A stretch of 64,000 nt of DNA from Roseburia porci. GTDB lineage: Bacteria > Bacillota > Clostridia > Lachnospirales > Lachnospiraceae. Both the position numbers and the translations under genes were made by a program. Every line of letters starts with the position of its first letter. Within the stretch, counting starts at the first letter, position 1. Shown piece by piece: positions 9,249 to 18,249 of the stretch. The DNA lies in contig NZ_VUNI01000001.1 of assembly GCF_009695765.1 (NCBI RefSeq), forward strand, positions 62,001-126,000, written 5' to 3'. The notes under the pieces are model-generated. The model was given only the letters and a program-made list of their open reading frames with translations, had not been told where the DNA came from and made no database searches.

Positions 9249-9968
9249 ATGGCTGGGCTGTTCACAAAACTAGATGCACAGGTATTTAGGAATAACCACC
9301 GGAAAAAAAAGCGTGAAAGGACGCATAAGACATTGGAGAATAATGATTTTTTATTAACTCAGATTGATGAATTCAGAGAGAAGGCGAAACAGCTTCAGGA
9401 ACTTCTGCTTTCCAAAGAATCGAAAGTGAAAGAATTACAGACGATTGTTGCGGAGAGGGAAGACAAGGCTGAGGAACTTCAGCATATTCTGGACGAACGG
9501 CAGGAGAAAGCGGATGGTATTACTGCAGAAGTAAGCAAACAGATTAACCGCATGATTGAACAGGTGTCTGAGAAGATGGAAGAACTTCAGGCATCGATGA
9601 GTAAAGAATTAGAAGATGGACGGAAACTGAACGATGAACAGGCCGAACAGCTTCGAAACAGTTTCGATAAGGCGGACGAAAGTGCCAATAAACGTACCGA
9701 AGAACTGATCAAGGCGCTTGAAGGGGTGAACGAGCAGCTTGAAGCTTTGAAACCGGAGCTTTCAGATAAAATTCATACAGAGAATGTAAAATGCTATCGA
9801 AATATTCAGGATCTTTTTAAGGGATTTGAAGATCAGATTGAAAAGATCGAGACGGTAGATAAAAATGTAAAATACATAAAGGGAATCACAAAAGTTCTTA
9901 CTGTGCTTACTGCAGTTGATCTGGTGGGTGTGGTTGCCCTTGTCCTTCATGCAGCAGGTATCCTGTAA
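9249..9968 (+). CDS. Tail-anchored coiled-coil protein of unknown function
   Basis: A 239-residue protein with a basic N-terminus (HRKKKRERTHK, residues about 17-27), a long Glu/Lys/Gln-rich heptad region from about 35 to 200 without a proline until about residue 175, and one C-terminal hydrophobic span (VLTVLTAVDLVGVVALVLHAAG, about 215-237). The layout predicts a cytoplasmic rod anchored in the membrane by its tail. The start has an unusually strong site (AGGAGGAAGG). It has its own promoter and precedes the pyrophosphatase gene by 106 bases. I recognise no named family; a scaffold or envelope-associated role is only inference. Confidence 0.75.
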   Translation: MAGLFTKLDAQVFRNNHRKKKRERTHKTLENNDFLLTQIDEFREKAKQLQELLLSKESKVKELQTIVAEREDKAEELQHILDERQEKADGITAEVSKQINRMIEQVSEKMEELQASMSKELEDGRKLNDEQAEQLRNSFDKADESANKRTEELIKALEGVNEQLEALKPELSDKIHTENVKCYRNIQDLFKGFEDQIEKIETVDKNVKYIKGITKVLTVLTAVDLVGVVALVLHAAGIL

Positions 9969-10074
9969 AAGGATTTAGGAGAAGGAAGCGCATCATAACG
10001 CTTTAATCTTGAAATAAACAGGGATTTTTATCAATAACTAGTAAATAATTTCAATATAAAGGCGGAGATTTAAG

Positions 10075-11745
10075 ATGGAAAAGAAGAAGATTTGGGTTGT
10101 TGGACATAAGCATCCAGATACAGACTCTATATGTGCTGCAATCACTTATGCCAACCTGAAGAACAAATTACAGGAACAGAACAAAGATGCTAAGGAGACA
10201 GTATGTTATGTTCCGAAAAGGGCAGGAAGCATTAATCCGGAGACAGCCTATGTGCTGAAACGTTTTCAGGTGGACGAGCCGGGATTGGTAACGGACGCTG
10301 GTACACAGCTGAAGGATATTTCGATTCGTAGAACAGAAGGGGTGGACAGTCATATTTCCATGAAAAAAGCATGGGAAATGATGAAGATACTGAAAGTTGT
10401 CACACTTCCGATTGTGAATGGCAGAAACAAATTAGAGGGACTGATCGTAACTGGCGATATTGCCAAATCATATATGGATGTGTACGATAATTCAATTCTT
10501 TCAACTGCGCGCACACAGTATAAAAATATCGTTGAAACACTTGGTGGTAAAGTGATAACCGGAAATGAACATGGCTATTTCGTGAATGGAAAAGTTGTTG
10601 TTGGAACCGGAACTGCGGAAGTTGTGGCAAACAGTGTGGAGAAGGATGATCTTGTGATCCTTGGAAACCGTGAAAAATCACAGTTGTTATCAATTAAAGC
10701 AGACTGCAGCTGCATGATTATTACGAATGGTTTCGAAGTGAGTCAGGAAGTAATTGCAGCAGCGGAACAGAGACAGGTTGTGATTATCAGTACTCCATAT
10801 GATTCCTTTACAACTGCAAGACTCATCAATCAGAGTATGCCGATTAAATTTTTTATGACGAAAGAGGATATGATCACATTCCAGCTTGATGATTATGTAT
10901 CGGAAGTAAGAGATGCAATGTCCAAGATCAGACATCGCGATTTCCCTGTGCTGGATGAGAAACAGAATTACGTTGGTATGATTTCAAGACGTAATCTTAT
11001 GAGCACACAGAAGAAACAGCTGATTCTTGTAGACCATAATGAAAAATCACAGGCTCTGGATAATATTGATGAGGCAGAAATACTTGAGATCATTGATCAT
11101 CACAGAATCGGAAGTCTTGAAACGATGGCACCGGTATTTTTCCGTAATCAGCCATTGGGATGCACTGCAACCATTATCTATCAGATGTATCAGGAAAAGG
11201 GAATTGCAATTGACAAAACGATTGCAGGACTGCTTTTGTCAGCAATTTTATCAGATACATTGATGTTCCGTTCGCCGACATGCACCGAGATTGACAAAGT
11301 AGTTGCAAAAGAGCTTGCAGCAATTGCAAAGGTTGAGATTGAAGAACTTGCACTGAAGATGTTTGAAGCAGGAAGCGATTTCAGCAATAAATCCGATGAT
11401 GAGATTTTAAATCAGGATTTCAAGATCTTTAGTTCTGGAAGTACTGCATTTGGAGTTGCGCAGGTAAGTGCTATGAGCAGGGGTGAACTCGACAAAGTTC
11501 AGAAACGTTTAGAGCCAATCTTAGAGAAGAATCTGGGTGAGAAGAAGATTGATATGATCTTTGTAATGCTTACAGACATTCTGAATGAATCCACTTACAT
11601 GATTTATAAAGGAAATGATGCGAGAAATGTAATGAGTAATGCATTCAACTGTGCTGCATCGGATGAGGGAGTAGAGTTAAAAGGTGTTGTATCCCGTAAG
11701 AAACAGGTAATACCAAATCTTATGAATGCGATTGCAGAGCGATAA
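10075..11745 (+). CDS. ppaC: Mn-dependent inorganic pyrophosphatase with regulatory CBS and DRTGG domains
   Basis: A family II pyrophosphatase of the DHH superfamily, which hydrolyses PPi to two phosphates. Metal ligands are visible in VGHKHPDTDS (His11, Asp15, Asp17), LVDHNEKSQ (about 319) and IIDHHRIG (about 340). The catalytic domain is split by about 240 inserted residues: a CBS motif (VTLPIVNGRNKLEGLIVTGD), a DRTGG-like domain (about 135-245) and a second CBS motif (RDFPVLDEKQNYVGMISRRN). This insert makes the clostridial enzymes responsive to adenine nucleotides. The C-terminal DHHA2 domain closes the 556 residues. The start follows GGCGGAG. A terminator ends the unit. Confidence 0.95.
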   Translation: MEKKKIWVVGHKHPDTDSICAAITYANLKNKLQEQNKDAKETVCYVPKRAGSINPETAYVLKRFQVDEPGLVTDAGTQLKDISIRRTEGVDSHISMKKAWEMMKILKVVTLPIVNGRNKLEGLIVTGDIAKSYMDVYDNSILSTARTQYKNIVETLGGKVITGNEHGYFVNGKVVVGTGTAEVVANSVEKDDLVILGNREKSQLLSIKADCSCMIITNGFEVSQEVIAAAEQRQVVIISTPYDSFTTARLINQSMPIKFFMTKEDMITFQLDDYVSEVRDAMSKIRHRDFPVLDEKQNYVGMISRRNLMSTQKKQLILVDHNEKSQALDNIDEAEILEIIDHHRIGSLETMAPVFFRNQPLGCTATIIYQMYQEKGIAIDKTIAGLLLSAILSDTLMFRSPTCTEIDKVVAKELAAIAKVEIEELALKMFEAGSDFSNKSDDEILNQDFKIFSSGSTAFGVAQVSAMSRGELDKVQKRLEPILEKNLGEKKIDMIFVMLTDILNESTYMIYKGNDARNVMSNAFNCAASDEGVELKGVVSRKKQVIPNLMNAIAER

Positions 11746-11761
11746 TCGTTATAAATGCAAG

Positions 11762-11800
11762 AAAAAGGAGTGTTGTCCCTGATGGACAGCACTCCTTTTT
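11762..11800. terminator. Bidirectional intrinsic terminator
   Basis: A 17-bp stem with one G-U pair (11762-11778 and 11784-11800), loop CTGAT, with A and T runs at its ends. It separates the convergent pyrophosphatase and AraC-type genes. Confidence 0.92.
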
Positions 11801-11825
11801 CCAGCTCTATAGGAAGTTTATGAAA

Positions 11826-12665
11826 TTAAGTTTGAAGCTGTTCTCTTGGGTTGCTTCCAAAATTCTTTTTGTATGCACGGGAAAAAGTAGAATAGTTGCG
11901 GAAGCCGCATTCGTAACAGGCTTCCGTAATTGGCATTCCGCCGGCAATCAGGTCTTTTGCAAGTAACAGACGCTTGGTGGTCAGATAGTTGCCAATCGTA
12001 TAACCGGTTTCTTCTTTAAACGTATGCATCAGATAATAACGGCTCAGGTAAAAATTCGATGCAAGATAATCAATGTTGATATCCTCTGTCAGATGCTCAT
12101 TCAGATAATCGATGATTGCAAGAATTTTCTGATTGGACGAAGTATTGGTAATATATTCAACCCCGTTGTGCAGTGCTGCCCGGTTCAGATGGATCATAAA
12201 TTCCAGAAACAGGATATTGTGATAAAGCTCATTGGCATATTCATCCTCTTGAAATGAATGTTCCAGATCACGGGTGATCACGCCTAACTTGCTGGTTGCA
12301 AATGTATGTACACGTAGTACATGTGACTGGTTTTTGTGTGCACTTTTGAAGCAGAGCGCCAGATCATTATCTTTTTCCTGATAATCTTCCAGATAATTTC
12401 TGGAAATATAAAAGATAATGCGCTCATATGGCGTAGTATCATGAATGATAGGGCGATGAACTTCTCCGGCATTGACGAATACAATATCATTTGGACGAAG
12501 ATCATAGGTACGTCCTTCAATGCAGTATGAGATATTTCCACTGAGACAGATTAAAATTTTATGGAAATCATGAAAGTGAAAATCTATTTCAGGCATATCA
12601 GAATCGATCAGATGAAAAATTTTAAAATTATCGGTCAGATAACCGGTTTTTTCATATTTATGCAT
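11826..12665 (-). CDS. AraC family transcriptional regulator
   Basis: A 279-residue regulator with an N-terminal cupin sensor domain (HFHDFHKILICLSG, then a GEVHRP turn at about 70) and a C-terminal double helix-turn-helix of the AraC type: LASNFYLSRYYLMHTFKEETG and ITEACYECGFRNYSTFSRAYKKNFG, ending with NPREQL. The start is the ATG at 12665 preceded by GGAGGG on the minus strand; an upstream in-frame start adds 15 residues that cover that site. It diverges from dapF across 180 bases. The ligand is unknown; cupin-AraC proteins often sense sugars or small carboxylates. Confidence 0.93.
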   Translation of the reverse strand: MHKYEKTGYLTDNFKIFHLIDSDMPEIDFHFHDFHKILICLSGNISYCIEGRTYDLRPNDIVFVNAGEVHRPIIHDTTPYERIIFYISRNYLEDYQEKDNDLALCFKSAHKNQSHVLRVHTFATSKLGVITRDLEHSFQEDEYANELYHNILFLEFMIHLNRAALHNGVEYITNTSSNQKILAIIDYLNEHLTEDINIDYLASNFYLSRYYLMHTFKEETGYTIGNYLTTKRLLLAKDLIAGGMPITEACYECGFRNYSTFSRAYKKNFGSNPREQLQT

Positions 12666-12698
12666 AAACCCTCCGGATAAAATTTGTAATCTGATAAC

Positions 12699-12727
12699 AT
12701 GATAAAACAAAATGACACGATTTGCAA
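12699..12727 (-). promoter_or_regulatory. Sigma-A promoter of the AraC-type gene
   Basis: On the minus strand TTGCAA (12722-12727), 17-base spacer, TATCAT (12699-12704), about 34 bases before the start codon. Confidence 0.65.
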
Positions 12728-12776
12728 TGTATTTAGCACTTACGAGGTATTTTGCACAAATAGTGCCGGTTATAAT
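12721..12776 (+). promoter_or_regulatory. dapF promoter region with two TTTGCA direct repeats
   Basis: A -10 box TATAAT at 12771-12776 has only a poor -35 (TATTTT, 12748-12753). TTTGCA occurs at 12721-12726 and again at 12751-12756, 30 bases apart (about three helix turns), and GCAC-AAATA-GTGC (12754-12766) forms a short dyad. A weak -35 with repeats upstream is what an activator-dependent promoter looks like, and the divergent AraC-type gene is the obvious candidate regulator. This is inference from layout. Confidence 0.4.
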
Positions 12777-12845
12777 ATAAAAGATAGAATGGCTAAATCA
12801 AAAGTGAAAGATAAATGATGACAACGGAAAGGAACAGGTGAATAT

Positions 12846-13697
12846 ATGAAATTTACAAAGATGCACGGATGCGGAAATGATTATGTATATGTGAATTTAT
12901 TTGAAGAAACAGTGAAAGATCCAGCAGCGGTTTCTAAATTTGTGAGTGACCGTCATTTTGGAATTGGATCTGATGGTCTGATTACGATCGGACCGTCAGA
13001 ACTGGCAGATTTTCGAATGAGAATCTATAACGCAGACGGATCAGAGGCTGAAATGTGCGGAAATGGAATCCGGTGTGTTGCAAAATACGTATATGATCAT
13101 AAGCTGACAGATAAAACAGAGATTACGGTAGAAACAGGAGCAGGCGTAAAAACCCTTGAGCTTACCGTGACCGATGACAAAGTGGAGAGTGTCCGAGTGG
13201 ACATGGGAGAGCCGATTCTCGAACCGGAGAAGATTCCTGTAATTGCAGATAAAACGCCGGTAGTAGATGAACCGATCATTGTGGGTGGAAAAGAATGGAG
13301 AATGACCTGTGTATCAATGGGAAATCCGCATGCGGTGGTATTTGTAAAGAATCTGGCCGATTTTGAAATCGAAAAGACAGGTCCATTATTTGAAAAACAT
13401 GAACGTTTTCCAAAACGTACGAACACCGAATTCTGTGAACTAATATCAAGAAACGAAGTATCGATGCGGGTATGGGAACGTGGATCGGATGAAACATGGG
13501 CGTGCGGAACTGGAACCTGTGCTACGGTCATGGCGTGTATTTTAAATGGTTACACAGAAGACAAAGTTCTGGTACACTTAAAGGGTGGAGATCTTGTGAT
13601 CGAGTATGACAGAGCTGCAAATCATATTTTTATGACAGGACCTGCAACAGAAGTGTTCCATGGTGAAATTGAGAACAGTACTATGAAATGTGAATAG
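12846..13697 (+). CDS. dapF: Diaminopimelate epimerase
   Basis: Interconverts LL- and meso-diaminopimelate, the last step before lysine and the source of the peptidoglycan cross-linking amino acid. The 283-residue protein has the two active-site cysteines in their motifs: Cys71 in [10 protein letters not shown] and Cys220 in [11 protein letters not shown]. The N-terminal [13 protein letters not shown] is diagnostic. It begins the dapF-murE-dapA-flavin reductase run and is followed by murE after 20 bases. Confidence 0.98.
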   Translation: MKFTKMHGCGNDYVYVNLFEETVKDPAAVSKFVSDRHFGIGSDGLITIGPSELADFRMRIYNADGSEAEMCGNGIRCVAKYVYDHKLTDKTEITVETGAGVKTLELTVTDDKVESVRVDMGEPILEPEKIPVIADKTPVVDEPIIVGGKEWRMTCVSMGNPHAVVFVKNLADFEIEKTGPLFEKHERFPKRTNTEFCELISRNEVSMRVWERGSDETWACGTGTCATVMACILNGYTEDKVLVHLKGGDLVIEYDRAANHIFMTGPATEVFHGEIENSTMKCE

Positions 13698-13717
13698 AAT
13701 AGAGAAGAGGAAAAGAT

Positions 13718-15190
13718 ATGCAGATTGCAAAATTATTAGAAAATTTAGAATATGAGCTTGTGGCAGGAAGCCTGAATACAGAAATTACAACACTTGTCTA
13801 TGATTCAAGAAAAGTGGAAAAAGGATCGGTATTTGTGTGTATTTCGGGAACGGTTCGGGATGCGCATGATTTTATCCCGGATGTTGTGGAAAAAGGTGCA
13901 GCAGCAGTAATCGTTGAGAAAGATGTAACGGTTCCGGATGGTGTTACTGTTGTAAAAGTTGCTGACAGCCGTCTGGCATTGGCATGTATGTCTGCAGCAT
14001 ATTTTGATTATCCGTCAAAAAAGTTAAAAACAATCGGAATTACTGGAACAAAAGGTAAAACAACAACAACTTATATGGTGAAATCGATTCTGGAATCTGC
14101 GGGAATTAAGACTGGATTAATCGGTACAATCGAGACAATCATCGGGGATGAGCATATCCCATCAGCAAATACAACTCCGGAGTCCTATGTTGTTCAGGAT
14201 TATTTTCACCGGATGGTTGAGGCCGGCATGGATGCGGTTGTTATGGAAGTCTCATCACAGGCGTTGATGCTGCACCGCGTATCCGGTTTTGCATTTGATA
14301 TCGGTGTGTTTACCAATCTTGAGCCAGATCACATCGGAGAAAATGAACATAAAGACTTTGCTGATTATATGCATTGTAAAAGTCTGTTATTCCGTCAGTG
14401 CAGACTTGGAATATTTAACGGGGACAGCGAGCATCTTCAGGGCATCTTAGAGGGGCATACCTGTGAGGTGCAGACATTCGGATATCAGAAGGAGAATGAT
14501 CTGCGTGCGGAACATGTGGAACTGAAGAAGGAACATGGTGCACTTGGCGTTCGCTATCATGTAAGCGGTCTTATGAATTTTGATGTGGAAGTAAATGTAC
14601 CGGGAAGTTTCAGTGTATATAATTCCCTGACAGCAATTGCAATCTGCAATCATTTTGGAGTATCGGTCGATAAAATTAAAGAAGCACTGTTTCATGTCAG
14701 TGTAAAAGGCCGGATTGAAATTGTTCCGGTAACCAGACGTTATACGTTAATGATCGATTATGCGCATAATGCAATGTCTTTAGAGAGTCTTCTTACAACA
14801 TTAAAGGAATATGAACCGGGAAGACTGGTATGTTTGTTTGGATGTGGAGGAAATCGTGCCAAATCAAGAAGATATGAGATGGGTGAAGTATCTTCAAAAC
14901 TGGCGGATCTGACTGTTGTAACGTCGGATAATCCAAGAAATGAAGACCCGATGGCAATTATCGAGGATATTCTGGTGGGAGTACACAAGGCCGATGGAAA
15001 ATACGTAACAATCCCGGATCGCAAAGAAGCAATTGCTTATTGCATGAAAAATGCACAGGATGGAGATATTATTGTGCTTGCTGGAAAAGGACATGAAGAT
15101 TACCAGGAAATTAAGGGCGTAAAACATCATATGGATGAACGGGAACTGATTGCAGACATTATAAAAGAGAATCCGGATTTAAAACTTTAA
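13718..15190 (+). CDS. murE: UDP-MurNAc-tripeptide synthetase, meso-DAP type
   Basis: Adds the third amino acid to UDP-MurNAc-Ala-Glu in the cytoplasm. At 490 residues it has the N-terminal UDP-binding domain, the ATP-binding GITGTKGKTTTT (P-loop 110-116) and the C-terminal ligase domain. The residue-selecting motif reads DNPRNEDP (around residue 405), the version seen in DAP-adding enzymes rather than the lysine-adding type. This agrees with its placement between dapF and dapA, so the cell wall very likely contains meso-diaminopimelate. Confidence 0.97.
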   Translation: MQIAKLLENLEYELVAGSLNTEITTLVYDSRKVEKGSVFVCISGTVRDAHDFIPDVVEKGAAAVIVEKDVTVPDGVTVVKVADSRLALACMSAAYFDYPSKKLKTIGITGTKGKTTTTYMVKSILESAGIKTGLIGTIETIIGDEHIPSANTTPESYVVQDYFHRMVEAGMDAVVMEVSSQALMLHRVSGFAFDIGVFTNLEPDHIGENEHKDFADYMHCKSLLFRQCRLGIFNGDSEHLQGILEGHTCEVQTFGYQKENDLRAEHVELKKEHGALGVRYHVSGLMNFDVEVNVPGSFSVYNSLTAIAICNHFGVSVDKIKEALFHVSVKGRIEIVPVTRRYTLMIDYAHNAMSLESLLTTLKEYEPGRLVCLFGCGGNRAKSRRYEMGEVSSKLADLTVVTSDNPRNEDPMAIIEDILVGVHKADGKYVTIPDRKEAIAYCMKNAQDGDIIVLAGKGHEDYQEIKGVKHHMDERELIADIIKENPDLKL

Positions 15191-15222
15191 ATATAAATGG
15201 AATCGATAAGGGGAGAGACTCT

Positions 15223-16110
15223 ATGGCAATTTTTAAAGGTGCAGGAGTGGCAATGATTACTCCGTTTCATGAAGATAAAAGTGTGAATTATGAAGAACTC
15301 GGCAGGATGCTGGAAGCACAGGTACAAGGTCATACGGATGCGATTATTGTATGCGGAACAACCGGAGAGCCTGTAACGATGTCGATGGAAGAACGGACAG
15401 AAGTGATCCGTTTTACCGTAGAAAAGATTGCACACAGAATACCGGTTATTGCGGGAACCGGAGCAAATTGTACACAGACGGCAGTAGAACTTTCGATGAA
15501 AGCACAAGAGCTGGGCGTAGATGGTCTGCTGGTTGTAACGCCGTTTTACAACAAGGCAACACAGGAAGGACTGATCGAGCATTACAAGACGATCGCACAA
15601 AGTGTAAAACTTCCGATTATTATGTATAATGTACCATCCAGAACCGGATGTAATATTCTTCCGGAAACAGCTGCCCGCCTGGCAGATGAGGTAGAAAACA
15701 TTGTCGGAATCAAGGAAGCAAGTGGCGATATTTCCCAGATTGCAAAGCTTGCTGCCTGCGTGAAAGGAAAGCTTGATATTTATTCCGGAAATGATGATCA
15801 GGTAATTCCGATCCTTTCACTGGGAGGAATCGGAGTGATTTCGGTTCTTTCTAATGTTGTTCCGCAGGACGCACATGATATGGTTATGGAATATCTAAAT
15901 GGAAATACCAAAAAAGCGCTTGAACTGCAGCTGAAATATCTCGATCTGATTCATGCACTGTTTTGCGAAGTGAATCCGATTCCGGTTAAATGGGCAGCAA
16001 ACATGATGGGATATCAGGCCGGCGGTCTGCGGCTTCCTCTGACAGAGCTGTCTGCAGCACATAAAGAACTGCTGGAACGTGAAATGAAAAAAGCAGGAGT
16101 TCTTTCATAA
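15223..16110 (+). CDS. dapA: 4-Hydroxy-tetrahydrodipicolinate synthase
   Basis: Condenses pyruvate with aspartate semialdehyde, the first committed step to DAP and lysine. The 295-residue TIM barrel shows the Schiff-base Lys164 (GIKEASGD), Tyr135 (IMYNVPSRTG), Arg140, Thr45-Thr46 (CGTTGEP) and Tyr109 from the neighbouring subunit (TPFYNK). It starts on an ATG behind AGGGGAGAG. The three DAP genes are consecutive, with gaps of 20-32 bases. Confidence 0.97.
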   Translation: MAIFKGAGVAMITPFHEDKSVNYEELGRMLEAQVQGHTDAIIVCGTTGEPVTMSMEERTEVIRFTVEKIAHRIPVIAGTGANCTQTAVELSMKAQELGVDGLLVVTPFYNKATQEGLIEHYKTIAQSVKLPIIMYNVPSRTGCNILPETAARLADEVENIVGIKEASGDISQIAKLAACVKGKLDIYSGNDDQVIPILSLGGIGVISVLSNVVPQDAHDMVMEYLNGNTKKALELQLKYLDLIHALFCEVNPIPVKWAANMMGYQAGGLRLPLTELSAAHKELLEREMKKAGVLS

Positions 16111-16140
16111 AGAAATGAAAATATACAATAGGAGAACAAT

Positions 16141-16707
16141 ATGGGAAAACAGAATTGGAAACCAGGTAATATGTTAAATCCTGTTCCGGCAGTAATGGTC
16201 AGCGTGGCAGATAAAGCTGGAAAAAGAAATATTATTACAATTGCCTGGGCTGGGACGGTATGTACGAATCCACCAATGGTGTCCATATCCGTAAGACCGG
16301 AACGCTATTCCTATCATATGATAGAGGAAACCGGAGAATTCGTGATTAATCTTACAACAAAGGAGCTTGTGAAAGCCTGCGATTATTGTGGCGTGACAAG
16401 TGGAAGAGATGTGGATAAATTTGAAAAAATGAATCTCACACCACTTACCATGCAGAATGTCAATGCCCCGGGAATTGCGGAAAGTCCGGTAAACATTGCA
16501 TGCAAGGTAGTGGAAACCAGACCGCTTGGAAGTCATACCATGTTTTTAGCAGAGGTTGTGGGCGTTACAATCGATGATGCTCATATGGATGAGACCGGAA
16601 GATTTCATATCAATGAGACCGGACTGGTTATGTATTCGCATGGAGAATATTTTCTTATGGGTGAGAAATTAGGAAAATTTGGATACAGTATCCAGAAAAA
16701 TAAATAA
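16141..16707 (+). CDS. Flavin reductase family (FMN-binding) protein
   Basis: A 188-residue protein of the flavin reductase-like split-barrel fold. The pattern LNPVPAVMVSVADK, NIITIAWAGTVCTNPPMVSISVRPERYSY and FVINLTT is typical of FMN-binding members such as flavoredoxins. It is 30 bases after dapA, has a good AGGAGAA site and shares the DAP transcript, then a terminator follows. The substrate cannot be told; flavin or iron reduction or an electron-carrier role are the family options. Confidence 0.88.
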   Translation: MGKQNWKPGNMLNPVPAVMVSVADKAGKRNIITIAWAGTVCTNPPMVSISVRPERYSYHMIEETGEFVINLTTKELVKACDYCGVTSGRDVDKFEKMNLTPLTMQNVNAPGIAESPVNIACKVVETRPLGSHTMFLAEVVGVTIDDAHMDETGRFHINETGLVMYSHGEYFLMGEKLGKFGYSIQKNK

Positions 16708-16720
16708 GATGTGAAAACAG

Positions 16721-16750
16721 ATCAGCCGGGAGAGTTTCCCGGCTGATTTT
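16721..16750. terminator. Intrinsic terminator, probably bidirectional
   Basis: An 11-bp perfect stem (ATCAGCCGGGA at 16721-16731, loop GAGTT, partner 16737-16747), A-rich before and TTTTATTT after. It lies between the flavin reductase gene and the convergent DUF4364 gene, whose stop codon touches it. Confidence 0.88.
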
Positions 16751-17264
16751 ATTTGAGAAGATGATCCATAAGATATGCGTAGATATCTTCGTTTTCTTTT
16801 TTCCAGTTATTGCAGATAGCCTCCGCCTGATCTTTGTTTTTTACAGACAAGGTAAGATCTACGACGGTGTTGCCCTCGGATTTTACCTGACATCGAACCG
16901 CATAATCGTGATTCGGTGTGCGGTAATAATCTGCGAGAATTGCATTTTCCTTGCGAAGCACCATCTTGTTTTTTTCAAAATATTTATAGATGTCAGCCTC
17001 GATTGCATCGGTAATCTTGTCTTTAAAAAAGCCAAGTGTTTCACGACCGGCAGCAGTAATCGTATACTGGGTGTTGGAATGTGTGGATTCAGCAAGAATC
17101 AGATCGGCATCAACGAGGTCTCCGATGACCTGCTGGACGCGGAAGTAATCGGTGTATTCCAGTTCAAGGAAGAAATTGGAAATCTGTGTATTGGTTAGTG
17201 GAAACCCTGCTTTATCCAGCATATTTAAAATGGTTAGTTTATAGATTGTAAATGGTTCTGCCAT
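16749..17264 (-). CDS. DUF4364 family winged-helix protein
   Basis: A 171-residue protein that begins with a winged-helix-like region (ILNMLDKAGFPLTNTQISNFFLELEYTDYFRVQQVIGDLVDADLI) followed by a mixed alpha/beta part of about 80 residues. The pattern matches the Clostridia-specific DUF4364 family, which I know as uncharacterised. The start (17264) has an AAGGAGG site. It is the last gene of a minus-strand run with malic enzyme and a radical SAM gene. A DNA-binding regulatory role is plausible from the fold only. Confidence 0.82.
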   Translation of the reverse strand: MAEPFTIYKLTILNMLDKAGFPLTNTQISNFFLELEYTDYFRVQQVIGDLVDADLILAESTHSNTQYTITAAGRETLGFFKDKITDAIEADIYKYFEKNKMVLRKENAILADYYRTPNHDYAVRCQVKSEGNTVVDLTLSVKNKDQAEAICNNWKKENEDIYAYLMDHLLK

Positions 17265-17289
17265 GATAAAAGCCTCCTTTTATGTTTGA

Positions 17290-18246
17290 TCATGAAGGAC
17301 AGTAAAATTTTCCCTGCCAGGTATCACGTTCCAGAAAACGTTTCTGAATGGTGTTTAAAACACGTTTTTTATCGGTGCTCCATAATGGCGCTACAAGAAG
17401 CTTCCTTGGACCATCGCCTGTGATGCGGTGGATAACAATTTGCTCCGGGAGCCGTTCAATACAGTCAACGATCAGATCACAATATTCGTCTAATGTAAAT
17501 AGAGGAAATGGTTCTGCAGCATACTGATCGGAGAGAGCGGTTCCTTTTAAAATATGCAAAAGCTGCAATTTTATTCCCTGGATATCAGAGTGAGCGATAT
17601 ATTCGACAGACTGCAGCATCATATCTTTCGTTTCACCGGGAAGTCCGAGAATCAGATGGGCGATCACCGACAGGCCGCGTTTGCGAAGAGATTGTCTGGC
17701 CCATTCAAACTGTTCGAAGGTAGTATGCGTGTTCAGCTTCTGAAGTGTCTGATTATGGATCGTTTGAAGTCCAAGTTCAATCCAGACCGGTTTGATCTGA
17801 TTCAGTTCGCTCAAAAGATCCAGGATCTCATTGGAGAGACAGTCGCTTCTTGTTCCGATCGACAAAGCAACGACCTGTGGATCGGAAATTGCCGCTGTGA
17901 AGATTTTCCTTAAATAAGAAACTGGTGCATAAGTATTCGTATATGCCTGAAAATAAGCGATAAATTTGTGGCAGTTTGTTTTGGATTGGATGCGTTCACG
18001 GGCTTCCAGTAATTGTTCTGGAATGGTGAGCGTTTTTGAAGCTGCAAAATCTCCGGATCCTCCGAGACTGCAAAAAGAACAACCAGTAGTAGCATATCTG
18101 CCATCGCGATTGGGGCATGTCATGCCTCCATCAAGAGAGAGACGATATACCTTTTCTCCATATGTCTGTTTCAGATAATAATTTAGAGAATAATACCGCT
18201 TGTCACCCCACAGGGGAGAAGCGGTATGTGGTTTTTGTGCATTCAT
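17290..18246 (-). CDS. ytqA: Radical SAM protein, TIGR01212 / YtqA family (probable tRNA modification)
   Basis: A 318-residue radical SAM enzyme. The cluster cysteines lie in GMTCPNRDG and GCSFCS near the N-terminus, an Elp3-like spacing rather than simple CxxxCxxC. Motifs further on (SIGTRSDCLS, WIELGLQTIH, HLILGLPGET) are typical of the family that includes Bacillus subtilis YtqA and E. coli YhcC. YtqA has been implicated, as MnmL, in the cmnm5U-to-nm5U step at the tRNA wobble base; assigning that here is by family. No ytqB-like methyltransferase is in the window. The gene starts 3 bases after the malic enzyme stop without a clear ribosome site, which suggests translational coupling. Confidence 0.88.
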   Translation of the reverse strand: MNAQKPHTASPLWGDKRYYSLNYYLKQTYGEKVYRLSLDGGMTCPNRDGRYATTGCSFCSLGGSGDFAASKTLTIPEQLLEARERIQSKTNCHKFIAYFQAYTNTYAPVSYLRKIFTAAISDPQVVALSIGTRSDCLSNEILDLLSELNQIKPVWIELGLQTIHNQTLQKLNTHTTFEQFEWARQSLRKRGLSVIAHLILGLPGETKDMMLQSVEYIAHSDIQGIKLQLLHILKGTALSDQYAAEPFPLFTLDEYCDLIVDCIERLPEQIVIHRITGDGPRKLLVAPLWSTDKKRVLNTIQKRFLERDTWQGKFYCPS

Positions 18247-18249
18247 AAA

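Noticed and set aside
12666-12710. Longer start for the AraC-type protein
   Set aside because: The extra 15 residues are encoded by the ribosome site region (GGAGGG) of the ATG at 12665.
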